Origin: Dipteris shenzhenensis
Taxonomy: Eukaryota > Polypodiophyta > Polypodiopsida > Gleicheniales
Reading direction: 5' to 3' (one strand)
NCBI GenBank assembly: GCA_047967505.1
Contig: CM106541.1
DNA: 64,000 bases
The notes beneath the pieces were generated by a model, which saw only the letters and a list, made by a program, of their open reading frames with translations, did not search any database and had not been told where the DNA came from. Every line of letters starts with the position of its first letter. Position 1 is the stretch's first letter. Shown here piece by piece: positions 45,130-56,624 of the stretch. The translations under genes and the position numbers were made by a program.

Positions 45130-47155
45130 TGTGACATGAAGTTGGGGGTAATAAACTTTACGCACCTCTTCACTTCCTTTTGCTTTCGAACTGACTGACA
45201 AAGATATTTATCATTGAGAATGGGACATTAAAAAGAGGCTTCTATGCCAAGATTCCACACCATACTTTCCTCCCTCAGATGAGAATGAAGATGGTAACAT
45301 CCCAAGTGATGTTGTACTCGAGCATAGGGAGAAGGAAAGGATCAACTGAGGCCATAATCTCAGCGAGCCAGTCTGTGCCAAAGAGGAGCGATACGTTGTT
45401 GAAAGAAGATCTCACAGCTTAACATGACATGAGCTGATATATACCGAGGAGTTTGAAGGGGCTGATTGGGTCGGATGGGTAGATTCTGAGGAGACATTAC
45501 AGCTCCTTCATAGACACCTTTACACTTAGCTCAAAACACTCTACAAACTGCTATTAGACACAAAGGCCTATAAATTTCAGTAGAGAAATGATATCAGAGA
45601 TTAAAACACATAAAGAAATTTGCCTTGAGATGGCTTCATGCTGATATAAGTTTCATTGAAAACAAATAGACGGTTGAAGAGATATGGACAGTTTACTAGA
45701 AGGGGGTAAAAACTATCATGAAAACAGACTATCAAACATAGAGACTCACAACATTTTGCAGAAATATTTGATTTAAGATCTAAGAACATAGAGACATGTG
45801 GCTTAAAGAGAGCTTCGTGGTGATATATGTTTCGTAAGAAATTGAGAAGTGGCCAAAAAGTTATGGATAGATTACTAGATGAGGGTAAAAATTGTCATGA
45901 AGACAGACTGTTAGACACAGAGACTCATAACTTTTTGCAGCAGTATCTGATCCAAGGTCTGATCATATGAAAACATGCGCCTTAAAGAGAACTTTTCACT
46001 GATATAAATTTCATTAAAATCAAACTACCGAGTAGAAAGTTATGAGCAAAAAACTAACAGGCAAACTGCCCTCCACCCATGCTAATTTCGCTTGAGCAAG
46101 ATGCTCCCTCAAGACTCCACCTTCATCAATGATCCACCCCTCATAGATTTTGCCTAGAAAAGGGGAAGAAGTTTGTATGGTGGCTTGGGAAACAGATGGA
46201 CCATGTGTGCACAGTGAACAGCCGAATAGGAAGAACTTTTAAGCCTTTGAAAGAAAGAAAAGGGAAGAGACACTCAAGAGAGAGAGAACCTGAAGTGACC
46301 TTCATTATCAATAGAGTGAGAATCCACTCCAACACTACAAACACAAGGGAGAAGAATAGGTTTCATACATACAAGAGGGAGCGGAAGCTCCAAGACTACT
46401 CATAGAGAGAGAATAAACTAGAGAGAGATGGACTCACGAGTCTAGAGAAGGCTCATGGAAGTGGCTTGAGGAGACTAGAGCTACAGCTACATGAGGCCTA
46501 ATGGTGGAAGAGATTGATGAACAAGGGAGAGGAGGGCTCGTTTTATAGAGATTTTGTTAGCCTCCTTCACCCGTTTACAATTGTTGCATGTAGATTCCTT
46601 TCCCCATCAATCACATAAGCACATATGTCACCATCCATGTCGTTTTTGGCTACTCTTGCCATGTGTCCCATCACAAGATGCTCAAGACTCTTAAAATATT
46701 GAGAAATTCAAGAGTCTCCTCACATGGAGCCCATAGGGACCCTCTCTTTTCCACATGTCCACATCCTCCTTATTCCACATAGGAATTCTAGAAGGATTCC
46801 TCTTGACTTCACACTCCTCCACATGCCTTCCACACGCTTGGCATGTGGCCTCTCTTATATTATTGGAACACATGGACATGAGCCCATCTCTTTATATGAC
46901 TCACTCTTCCTATTTTCTAAAAACTCCATAATATCCAATGCACAAATAACTCTCACCCCATACCAAGGTATTTATAATTCATACCTATGGTATTTACAAT
47001 GGGCCATTCCACTCATCCTCTCAATCCCATACAATATCATAGAAAATAGAAATAAGTGAGAGTCACTAGGCTATCACTTGATACTCAAACTCTTATCAAA
47101 CATAGAGAAAAACAATACCAATGCCAAATTAAAAATATCAATTTTTGGTGTCACA
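45130..47155 (-). repeat. 5' LTR of G2 (2026 bp)
   Basis: The termini are TGTGACATGAAG (45130) and TTTTTGGTGTCACA (47155). On the minus strand this gives TGTGACACC at the start and GTCACA at the end, a perfect 6-bp inverted terminus. It has three copies of a 177-bp internal repeat (45552-45731, 45732-45909, 45910-46075). The distal 500 bases match 34640-35112, 35771-36243 and, more distantly, 1060-1570. Confidence 0.9.
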
Positions 47156-47159
47156 GTGT

Positions 47160-48660
47160 CTTGGATCTAGATTTTACTAAGAATCACGCCATCTGTTAAG
47201 GTGCCTACAGGAGTTACAAAAAACATCAAAACACAACGTGATTGTCCATGGAAACATTTAGCATATAAGAACCAATAACCTTAATTGAGGTACCTCCTAT
47301 GGATTGAATTTCAAAATCACAAATTTGAAGGAGTACCTAGCCGACATGTTTTAATGTTTCCCAAGAGATGAGGTTATTTCTTGTTTGCCAATCTATCATG
47401 CCCTATATTTAGTATGTTGCACCTAGTGATGTCAGCTCTACCCAAAATTGAGATGGAGTCATATCTATCACGTTAGGATTAATAACATTATCATGGTCAA
47501 GGTACATAAAAAGATGTAATGGTAGTAGGTTTATCATGGTCAAGGTGCATAAATTGTGTTCCCTTCGTACTCGATAGGTCTATTGTGGCCAGTGTATGCA
47601 TCCAATTTAGTAAGTCTTCTATCTCAGGTATAGGAGCAACCAAGAGTCTTCAAGGCCAAAGTATTGGCCCAGTTTGTTGACTAGCACCGTTGAAGGGAGC
47701 TTTGATTGGGAGATTAAACATTCTTAGGATTAGTGGATTGGGTTGCCACTATTTGCCCATTCATCCAATCTAATAGGTCTCTCCATAGAGTAGGATTACC
47801 CCATAATAATGTCACAATAGGCATCTTGATGTTAGTGATAGGAATGAGGCTAATCTTGCAATGTCATGAGGACCAACGATAGGTTCCTTGCCTATCAATT
47901 TTGACTCTTCTAAGCCATGTAAGGACATGTTGTCATTTCCTTTAGTTGTTGCAAGGTGGGGTCTTCTTCAAACAATAGCTACATTAGGATGGAACCCTCT
48001 GTTGAAGGACCTACCACACCTTATTCATCTACCCTTTCAGGTATTTGCAAGTATTTTGTGGCTTGAGTGGTTATCTCATATCTTGGATGAAGTGTATTAG
48101 CACTATTGCTTTCCTTGAAACTCTGCTCACATTCCTCTGAGCACTTGCATACCAATTTCTATGCCTTTGTGAGACATTGTTTCTCCACCCATGGGTTGAG
48201 ATATTCACCATGACCCTTTGGGAATTGTGTCTTAGCCATGTCCTGAGGCCCTTATCGTTCCCACATTTGCCGCATATGAGTACTTGTTGTTGCTGCTACC
48301 ATTTGATAAAGTACCACCAAAGGAAGATGATATTGCTAGGGAGGCTATGTTTTCATCCAACCCATCTTGGATGATGACGTTATTGTGTCACTTCCCAATC
48401 TTGGTCCTTACTCATGTTGATTCAATTGCCTTAGGCTGTGATGTGCTAGCTTTAACCCTTTGGGCTTGTTTGCAAAGCTCTTTATTAAGGGATTTGGCTT
48501 GGAATATTGTGATTAAGTTCAAGGATATTGATGACATTTGGCCTCTCTCAATGCCTAGCAAGTTAAGGCTTGTGGACTTAGATGGCCTTTGCATCGGACA
48601 ATCCTTAAAAAGATGGTCCACTCCACACGTAGAGCACAATGCTGGTGATTAAATATTATG
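47160..48660 (-). pseudogene. Gypsy G3 gag and protease remnant
   Basis: On the minus strand near 48639, 'MCSTCGVDHLFKDCP' is a zinc knuckle (CX2CX3HX4C, one residue shorter than usual). Weak gag-like sequence with stops follows to about 47500. From 47420 the protease region reads 'MIDWQTRNNLISWETLKHVG', 'LLQICDFEIQSIGGTSIKVI' and 'GSYMLNVSMDNHVVF', ending 'GVILSKI' at 47165, where the family has iLGRxW. The expected DTG/DSG is 'IDWQT', so the active site is lost. G2's LTR begins at the next bases. RT and later domains are not found. Confidence 0.65.
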
Positions 48661-49340
48661 TAATCTCCAATGGTGATAAAGAGAAATAGCACCTCTTCTC
48701 CTTTTGGAAAAATAGTAGAATCGTATTATTCAGCTATGCCACCATGTCATCCAATTTCACCTATTTGGAATTAATTCAAACCCTCAAAGGATTAAAGTGG
48801 CCACAACATTTAAAGGTTCATTGTAATCTTTCAAACAAGCCACCACCCCTACAAGACATTTTGAAAATCCATACCTTTTCCCTCAGTAGTTTAATATTTC
48901 ATCCAATAAAGTAACTTTTGTGAATCTACATGCATTAAACTATGTTGATACGATTGTGAAGACATGTGCCATTCAAAGCGATTAGGACCTAACTTCTCTT
49001 AAAAGGCTATCCCCATTTTCCAATAGATTTAAGTCTCAATCATCTTACTCAAGATGCAATACTAGCTTAAATCATTTGCCATAACATGTACTTTTAAAGA
49101 TATTCATGAAAAAATGCAACTCCTATGGATTCACTACAGAGCCAAGAAGTCATAGCTATATGACAACAATCTAGAGGATCCAATTATAGTATCTTGCCCT
49201 CCCAATCTCTGTTAATGCAATGATAGCTTGCCCAACATAACCAAAATATTGGCTAAAAAGTAGCAGTTTGCCTTTCCTAACCTGGTGGCTTTTCTGCCTT
49301 TGAATACTGTGAAGGGAGGACCCTCTTTGTCAACTGACTC
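48661..49340. other. No recognised gene
   Basis: AT-rich sequence between G3 gag and the LINE remnant. It may be G3 gag N-terminal or leader DNA, but no motif is visible. Confidence 0.45.
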
Positions 49341-49349
49341 ATGTTCTGC

Positions 49350-50930
49350 CTGCTCCAATTATGCCTTGAAATCTTGGGTGGCAACCACAAATTCTTCCTC
49401 CTCGAAACTATCTTCCATCTGATCTTCGCTTTCCATAATGACCTCTTTACCTTTCCCTTCTACCTCCCCCCTTGAGCTCTCAAAGGTTACCTTACTTTGA
49501 GCCTCCGTCTGTTCTTTGACAGGAGAAGGGACTAGTTGCTTAGAAGGGGTCTGTGTGTCCTTGGCTTCTTGAGGGTCCTGTTGGGGCAATTCTAGTTTTT
49601 CTTTTTTTGGATTATTTCTAGATTGGAAGTCTTTGATGAGGTGGCCTCCCATGCCATAGAGGAAGCAAGAGTTAGGAAGGTTCTCAAAGAAAACTTTTAT
49701 GATTCAGATCCATCCCCGTTGAGAATATGGATGGCACTAGGAGGGTCGGAGGCAAGGTCCATCAGGACACAGGCTTGAGGGTTGCCTTGAGGGCTAATAA
49801 ACTTCTCTATTTCCACTCCGATAAATTGGCCAAGTGGGGCACAGAGAGTCTCAATTGGGGGAAAGAGAGATAATGGTAAGTCAGGGAATTCAACCCATAT
49901 AGGAGCTTTGGATGTAGAGGTGGGGAATCTAGGCTGAAGGAAGGTTCCCAGAGCTAGACTGACAAAGGCTGATTCCTAATAGTCCATGTCCCTTTTTGAA
50001 CTACTTCTGTCGCCATCTCGGCTTGTCAAAAATGAAGACAATATACCCATTTCTAAGGAAGCGAATGGTTGTGACAACCAGAGCTTTGCACGACCAGAAA
50101 TTACGGGCCCATCCTTCTAGGAAAAGTGTAGGTGGCCTGGGGCCATGAATGTATCCTACGATAGTGCATGAACAGAGCCATTTTGTCATTTCGTTAAGTA
50201 GTCCATTGTGTACTTTGACTATTGGAAGCTTACCTTTGAGTGGATTTGCAGCCTTGGTAGCATTTGAATCAGAGGTGAGAGAGAGCTTCGTGATTTTTGC
50301 AGCGAAGGTGGCCATGGTGCCACTGAATATTCTTTTGGCTTGTAGTGAGAGCTGCTCCCAAACTGGCTATCTTGTGCTTCTACCTCCTCCACTGACAGCA
50401 CCAACATAAGTGCCCTTTAGTAGCTCTGGCATGGGGTTCTCTTTCAAAACCTGGTGCACTACGAATTTGGGGGCTCCATTAGGGCAAGGTTCCTTTGCAG
50501 CAAAAGAGATGAAAGAGGGCTTGTCTTTGCTTTGGATATTACTACAGAAATTGCTGGTCGAAGAGGTTTTGAACTCAGAAAGAAGCTTACGCAAAGCGTT
50601 CACACCTTGTTTGAGTTGTAGAATGTCACTTTCATCCAAGTGAAGAGTGATGGGAGGGAGAGGGGTATCATGCTTATCATGAGCTAGATCTTGCATGACA
50701 GTATCTGAAGCACTGATGATGTCTATCTAATTAGACTCCAGATTGACAGGAACAATACTGGTGGGATGGGGACTGGTGGAATGGGCCATGAGGGCTTCAG
50801 CAGAGGAAGATAGAGAGACCTTATTTGGGCTACCATCACTAGCGGCTGCCTTTTCTAGGGCCGCCATCAATAGAGGAAGCCATCTCATCTCACCAGTGGT
50901 TCCCCACTGGGCCATCTCTCCTCTTGGTTG
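49350..50930 (-). pseudogene. LINE ORF1 remnant (DUF4283-type nucleic-acid-binding protein)
   Basis: Minus-strand blocks appear in the order of plant L1-type ORF1. An N-terminal linker (50696-50367) ends 'YVGAVSGGGRSTR'. A DUF4283 region (50315-50001) has 'TKWLCSCTIVGYIHG', 'PTLFLEGWARNFW' and 'FLRNGYIVFIFDKP', continuing in another frame with 'PIWVEFPDLPLSLF' and 'LCAPLGQFIGVEIEKF'. A zinc-knuckle relic 'CFLYGMGGHLIKDF' (two of three cysteines lost) lies near 49650, and a polar tail follows. Frameshifts and stops separate the blocks. No ORF2 follows, so it is a fragment. It may pair with the kind of LINE at 10351. Confidence 0.72.
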
Positions 50931-51330
50931 TCACTTCAAGAGGCCAATTTCATGTGCGGATCCATCCAGCATCTCTTACAAAGTTCGCTGAGAAGCACTC
51001 ACTATAGATGAATTTAGGGGAAGAATGTGTAACCCCATTGCCTCCCTGTCAGGTTCTATTGCCACTCCACTAGTGTCTAATGCCTCTCCATCAAATTCTG
51101 TTGAAGCCAAAGAAGAACCAGCCTAACTCAAGATGTTTATCTTATGCTGATATTGCATCTATTGATACCTCAGATTAGTTGTTTTCTACCATCCTGATGT
51201 CTACATGTGTGCAGTCATGCTTCCTTGGATTGTTGTGCAAAAAGATAGTGTTTATGATGTCTATCAAAGAAAGTTTTTCTATTGATAACGCTCAGGCAGA
51301 TGTAAATAAACTTTTGATATTATAATATAA
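50931..51330. other. Unassigned; possible LINE end
   Basis: The plus-strand end 'ttttgatattataatataaccctcattttt' type sequence is followed by an A-rich 'gaaagaaagaaaagaaag' run at 51341-51360. It resembles a LINE 3' tail pointing plus, against the ORF1 remnant's minus orientation. The evidence is weak. Confidence 0.3.
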
Positions 51331-51349
51331 CCCTCATTTTTGAAAGAAA

Positions 51350-51560
51350 GAAAAGAAAGAGTGGAGATGAGGAGTGAGGGCATAGCTAGAGATCACACCA
51401 CAAATGACTAACTACACACTAGATTTAGTTGAAAATGTAGAATATATACAAACCCATTCAGGGTTAGAGTAAGAGCATCTAACCCTTTCCTTTATAGCAC
51501 TCCATATGTGTTAGTGCTATGCACATGTAATCACATGATGTTGAGCATGGTCTCTCAACA
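51350..51560 (-). repeat. Copia LTR L1 (3' LTR of copia 1)
   Basis: It is closely similar to L2 (59732-59994) and L3 (60954-61176): 'gagtggagatgagg', 'caccacaaatgact', 'cactagatttagttgaaaa' and 'tatagcactc' with 'gttagtgctatgcacat'. On the minus strand it starts TGTTGAGAGACC at 51560, right after the purine tract TTGAGGGAAGG. Its left end merges into an A-rich run and cannot be placed exactly. Confidence 0.8.
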
Positions 51561-51599
51561 CCTTCCCTCAAGATTAACATCATGAAGTAGGCCTTCCCT

Positions 51600-53053
51600 C
51601 AAGATGATGATTCTGGGGAATCAAAGAAGCATTGAACATTACATTCCATCACAACCCTTTAATGGGAATGTCCTTCCTTTGCATCAAAACAGGAGCTTGC
51701 TGATGTTTCTTAGAAAGCTCTTTACCAAGTGGTTTGGTAAAGATGTCTACAACATTCTCTTTGCTATGATAATGCTGCAATGTGATGTCACCAAGTAACA
51801 CTCTTTCTCTGATGAAGTGCTCTATGACATCAATTTGCTTTGTCCTAGGTTGATATATGGGATTCTTGGCCAATGCTTGAGCCAATTGATTATCATAATA
51901 TATTGTTGTTGCTTTGATTCATCAAAGTAATCTATCTTTGATAATAGTCTTGTGAGCCATAAAGCCTCACATGCACCTATAGTGAGTTTTCTATATTTTG
52001 CTTCAGTCGAAGACAAAGAAATAGTTGGCTGTTTGTTTGACAACCACAATATAGCACCTTGACCAAGGAAAAATGCATATCCCTATGTCGATCTCCTTGT
52101 CTCATGATCTCAGGTATAGTCACTGTCACTAACAGTATCCATGCAACATTGGATGACTTCCTCTATATTCTATTCCAAGATTTCTTGTACCTCTGATGTA
52201 TCTCAAGACTCTTTTGGCTGCATTCCAGTGAGACTGCTGTTTTGGATTTGCCATAAACCGTGCTAGTGAGCTTACTACACAAGACAATAGTGCATAAGTC
52301 CAACATATTTCATGTTGAACTCTGTAGATAAGTCTTATTTTAGCTTTTTGATGAAGCTTGCTTCCAATCACAATCAGATCATCTATGTACAAAAGTGCAA
52401 TAGTAATGTCTTCCCCTTGAACTTTGTAGTAGAGGGGATGATCTGCATTGGACTTTATGTATCCCAAATCAGCAAAATACTTGTGGATTCGACTGTACCA
52501 ACTTTTGAGTGCTTGCTTTAAGCCATAGAGACTCTTTTTGAGATGGCAAACCTGATTCTCCTTTCCCGGTTCAACATAACCTACTGGTTGTTGCATGTAG
52601 ACTTCCTCCTCTAGGTAACCATTGAGAAATGCATTCTTGACATCGAGTTGATGCACATTCCATTTGCTGAGTGTCGCTAGTGATATCAAGAATTGTATGG
52701 AATCCATATTTGCTATTGGAGCATAAGTCTTATCAATAATCTTGACCATATTACTGTGTAAATCCTTTTGCAACTAGTTTGGCTTTGTATCTTTGAATAC
52801 TTACATCTGGATTGTACTTCACTTTGTATACCCATTTGTTTGCTATGGCCTTCTTTCCTGGTGGAAGGTTGCATAATTCCCAAGTATTATTATTGTACAA
52901 AGCATCCATTTCTTCATTCATAGCAGTTTGCCATTCTGGCTTGTCTACTACATCTTTGAAGTACACTGGCTCTTTTGTAGCCATGATGGTAGTCATAAGA
53001 GCATAGTTGGTGGTTTCAACCTGAATTGTTTTGCCTTTTTGAGCATATGTCAA
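51600..53053 (-). pseudogene. Copia 1 reverse transcriptase and RNase H
   Basis: The minus-strand RT starts at 53053: 'KPEWQTAMNEEMDALYNNNTW', 'NKWVYKVKYNPD' and 'YKAKLVAKGFTQ', then 'QLDVKNAFLNGYLEEEVYMQ', 'SLYGLKQALKSWY' and 'ALLYIDDLIVIG' (the YIDD form of the catalytic motif is intact). A deletion of several dozen residues follows after 'LHQKAKI', and the frame resumes with 'NAAKRVLRYIRGTRNLGI'. RNase H (52049-51649) shows 'TISLSSTEAKYRKL' and 'VDIFTKPLGKELS'. Frameshifts near 52750 and 52110 show that it is dead. Confidence 0.88.
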
Positions 53054-53169
53054 TCTTGTTGGAGGTTTGCTTTCCCTAGTAGATCATCTGAGTTGTGGTC
53101 TGCTTGGGGTGCTTTTGGCAATTCTTGATCTTCTTCATCAACCTTTTCTATAGAAGACTATGAAGTTGC

Positions 53170-53621
53170 TTACATTTGGTTTCTCAATGTGAGAATCTTG
53201 GATATATTTTTGGACTCGTAGAGAGCTGCAAACATATCCCATGCTTCTTTTGATATCTTCATGGTGTTGAGCTGTCCTAGCGTCACATCTTGCACATTTT
53301 GCTTGATTAGATGATATGTATACTTATCTTTCTTGTCCCATTCTACCTCTTCTCGATCAATGGAAGGATTTGCTACAGGTGCACAAACTGTTGTAGCTGG
53401 AGATCCTACTATAGATCCTACTGCTAGTGCTGCAATGACAATAGGTGGAGTAGAGCTACTGCTGGTTGGATCATCCAATGGTCTAGGTGTAGATTCATCA
53501 ACATACTTCGGTTTGTCCTAAAGTGCAAGAATGATCTCCATTCGGTATTTCCATGTGCCATAATTGATGTTGTCTAGTTGTACAGATGCCTCTAGATTGA
53601 GGTTGCTAGTCGTAGACATGG
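53170..53621 (-). pseudogene. Copia 1 gag start, fused towards pol
   Basis: The minus-strand ATG at 53619 opens 'MSTTSNLNLEASVQLDNI', then 'YGTWKYRMEIILAL', a stop, and 'KPKYVDESTPRPLDD'. The UBN2-type gag follows: 'WDKKDKYTYHLIKQNV' and 'TMKISKEAWDMFAALYES', ending 'LTLRNQM' at 53170. The next 100 bases already belong to the linker between integrase and RT ('EKVDEEDQELPKAP'). Zinc knuckle, protease and integrase are therefore deleted. This makes copia 1 a non-autonomous gag-RT derivative. Confidence 0.8.
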
Positions 53622-54000
53622 TGCAAGAAATGTGCTCAAAGTGTCATGAAAATCACTGTCTAAATCAACTACAAAATAATGACTGTAGCAAAACTAAAAT
53701 CTAAACTGTCAGTGAAGATAGAACTGCAATATATAATCCAATCAGAATTACAAGGATTGTGGCAAATGATACTGAGAATAGCCAAGAGGCTTTACAAGGC
53801 CCAAAAAAGCTGTGAAATAGCCAAATAGGCTTTACAATAATGCCATGTGTGTGTGAAATCAAATCATGTACTACCTACCCAATGATTAATCAATCAATGC
53901 CTTTGAACACTCTGAAGTCTTCTCACTGAACTGATGAATATCAGGTTTCACGTAATGTGATGATGTGAAACCATATGTGAGTGTAGGTACTGATCCGAGT
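53622..54000 (-). other. Copia 1 leader
   Basis: The segment shares 'gatagccaagaggctttacaagg'-type blocks and the 'aaatag..aggctttacaa' repeat with the leader of copia 3 at 62720-63000. Copia 1 and copia 3 are therefore related. The 5' LTR expected to its right has been replaced by the copia 2 3' LTR. Confidence 0.55.
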
Positions 54001-54697
54001 AGGAACTAGTTAGGAATTTTGGGTATGGCCTAGATTGGCAACTTAGAGAAATTCAAATCATCTCCTCTATGGTGACCTAGTCTACTCTAATCTAGAACTA
54101 TACCAACCATCTATCAATGAAAGAATAGTAAATAATTTCTTTTCTTTGGTTCTTTTTATGTGCTGGGTCAGATGCATCGATGTAGAGGTTGATGTGCATG
54201 TAGGAGGTGAATTTGTCATGATAGTTGCACTGAAATGTACGTATGATGTGATGAGTGCATAGAGCATGAAAAATAAAGCAATTTTCCTTTTTGGAACGCC
54301 CTCAAATTCTTCCTAGATAAAGAGATACGGCTTGATCTAGGTGTGTGAAGAGAGTGGGAGAGAAGTAAGAAGACTACTTGCAGCTTTCTCACATACACAA
54401 TGGGGGAATACACACAAAGGTGGAGGCTGAAAATAGTTTTTCTCTTCTTAGTTGTGAAAACCAAAAGAACTCTATCTTTCTTAGTACAAAAGGAATAGAT
54501 GAACCCTATATGTGGGTCTCAAACCAAACTCAGCTAACCTAGGTGGCATACTAACTAAGCCACTAACTAGAGTACATAAAGATAGCTGTCATCCATTCAT
54601 GGGCGGTGTACCAACTGCATCTGTAGCTAACAAGTTGATGACATAAATGCACAATGGTCACCCTAGCATATCACGAGTGGAGCTCGATATCTCAACA
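54001..54697 (-). repeat. Copia 2 3' LTR and polypurine tract
   Basis: On the minus strand the purine tract CCAAGGGGAG (54698-54707) is followed by TGTTGAGATATCGAGC at 54697. Beyond TGTTGAGA it is unlike L1-L3, so copia 2 has a different LTR family. The left end is not fixed, and 54001 is a guess. No 5' partner was found. Confidence 0.6.
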
Positions 54698-54714
54698 CTC
54701 CCCTTGGAGCTCAA

Positions 54715-56496
54715 TCCCAATTCCTGGACACCAAGTAAGTCTCTGAACTTGCATAGCTTCTCTGCACCCAATGCCTTCATGAATATGTCAGCTACCTGAT
54801 CCTCTGTGCTGACATAAACTAGATCAATAAAACATACTAGAACCTTCTTCCACACATAGTGATAATGCACCTCAATGTGCTTTGTTCTAGCATGATAGAT
54901 TGGGTTATTTGCCAAGTGTATACTACTCATGTTGTCACAATAAATGACAATTGGCCCATCTGTAGACTGGTGCATATCATAAAGTAGCTTACGCAACCAA
55001 TCTACCTCACATGTAGCCATTACTGCACCCTTGTACTCAGCCTCTGTGCTCGACAAGGCAAATGTAGGCTATTTCTTGCTGCTCCAAGTGACTGGAGCAC
55101 TCCCAAAAGAAAACACATATCCACTGGTAGATCATCTATCAGAAATACTACGAGCCCAATTAGCATCAGTGTATCCGTGCAACTGTATCTGAACCCCAGT
55201 CTCATAAAATAGTCCATACTACAATGTGGACTTCACATAACTTAGTATGTGTCTAGCCGCATCCAAATGTGGTTTCCTTGGAGCCTGCATAAACTGACTT
55301 ACCAACCCAATAGCATAGCTCAAATCTGGCCTGGTAATAGTCATATAAATCAAACTTCCTACTATGTGTCTGTACATAGTAGGGTCTTCCAAAAGCTCAC
55401 CTACATTTGTGCTCAACTTCACATTCTGCTCCAAAGGAATTGAAATAGGCTTATAGCCTGTCATCCCATATTTGGACAGCATGTCCAATCCATATTGCCT
55501 CTGCAAGAGCCATATCCCACCTGTGGATCTAATCACCTCAATGCCCAAGAAGTAACGTAGCTCTCCCAAATCTTTCATCTCAAACTTCTGCTTCAATAGC
55601 ATTTTCATATGAAAGATATCTTCATCACTATCACCTGTGATGATCAAATCATCAACATAAATGACAAGCAGCATAATACCTTTCTCTATTTTTCTCACAT
55701 AAAGTGAGCAATCTACCGTGGAAATCTGAAAGCCAATAGTGACAATATACTATCCTATCTTGTCAGACCATGCTCTGGGTGTTTGCTTCAAGCCATACAA
55801 GGCTTTCTTCAACCTACAAACAAACTCAGGATGAACAGCATGCACATAACCTGGTGGTTGCTCCATATAGACCTCTTCTTGGAAGTCACCATGCAAGAAA
55901 GCATTCTTTACATCCATCTGATGTAAAGACCATCCCTTTGATGCAGCCATAGCAATGACTGCTCTTACAATTTCCATCCTTGCAATCGGACTGAATGTTT
56001 CTTCATAATCAATGCCATGTGTCTGTGCATACCCCTTGACAACTAATCTTGCCTTGTATCTGCACACAGAACCATTTGCATTGTGCTTCACCTTATAAAC
56101 CCACTTGCAGCTAATTGCATTCTTGTCTTTAGGCAAAGGCACCAATTCCCATGTAGCATTTTCTTCCAAGGCATCCATTTCTTCATCCATGGCTTTCTTC
56201 CATTGTTCTTTTCTCATGGCTTGCTCAAAAGAAGTGGGTTCTGGTTCTTGTATCACTTTGACCATATAGGCATAGTGAATGGCTATAAATCCATCATATT
56301 TCAGCCTATCCATAGGATACTTAACTCTAGTAGACCTGTGCAAAATAGGCTCACTACCAGGTGCTCTTAAAACATCCCTTGTCTTCCTTACTCCAGGTGT
56401 AACAATAGAAGGAATACCCAACTCATCATCAAGGCTCTGTTCTGAGCCACTAGATTCACCATCCACATAAGAGTGACCTACATTCACATCAACCAT
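54715..56496 (-). pseudogene. Copia 2 reverse transcriptase and RNase H
   Basis: The frame from 56496 to 55750 gives 'MRKEQWKKAMDEEMDAL', 'NATWELVPLPKDKNAI', 'CKWVYKVKHNANG', 'HGIDYEETFSPIARM' and 'QMDVKNAFLHGDFQEEVYM', ending 'ALYGLKQTPRAWSDKIG' before a stop. It resumes at 55698 with 'LLVIYVDDLIITGDSDEDI' (YVDD intact), 'MKDLGELRYFLGIEV' and 'YLTYARPDLSYAI'-like sequence. RNase H (55056-54715) has 'MSSTEAEYKGAV', 'VIYCDNMSSIHLANNPIYH' and 'KHIEVHYHYV'. Only two or three interruptions are present, so this is the best preserved pol in the window. Confidence 0.9.
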
Positions 56497-56624
56497 GGGT
56501 TGCTCTACTTTCTCTTTTCCTTTTCATGATACTTGCATACCACTATCTACATTGCTTTGAGGAGCTTCTCCTAATCTCAATCTACCTATCCATGGCGAAG
56601 TATATGAACCACTACTAAAGGACA

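Larger units (their letters stand above)
41090..47155 (-). mobile_element. Gypsy element G2, 5' part intact, 3' part lost
   Basis: On the minus strand the order is a 2-kb 5' LTR (47155-45130), primer site, gag (45005-43684), protease (43280-42584), reverse transcriptase (42451-41600) and the start of RNase H (to about 41290). Integrase, the extra RNase H and the 3' LTR are absent here. The LTR belongs to the same TGTGAC family as the deleted element at 33229. At its right edge it interrupts the protease of gypsy G3. The left limit near 41090 is uncertain. Confidence 0.8.

Noticed and set aside
33229-47155. One 14-kb gypsy element with LTRs at both ends
   Set aside because: The two full LTRs match, but G1 reverse transcriptase continues from 36244 to 33228, and a partial LTR ends at 36243. 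The left LTR therefore belongs to a separate short insertion.
48284-48652. 122-codon plus-strand frame
   Set aside because: It is antisense to a gypsy zinc knuckle and gag remnant on the minus strand.
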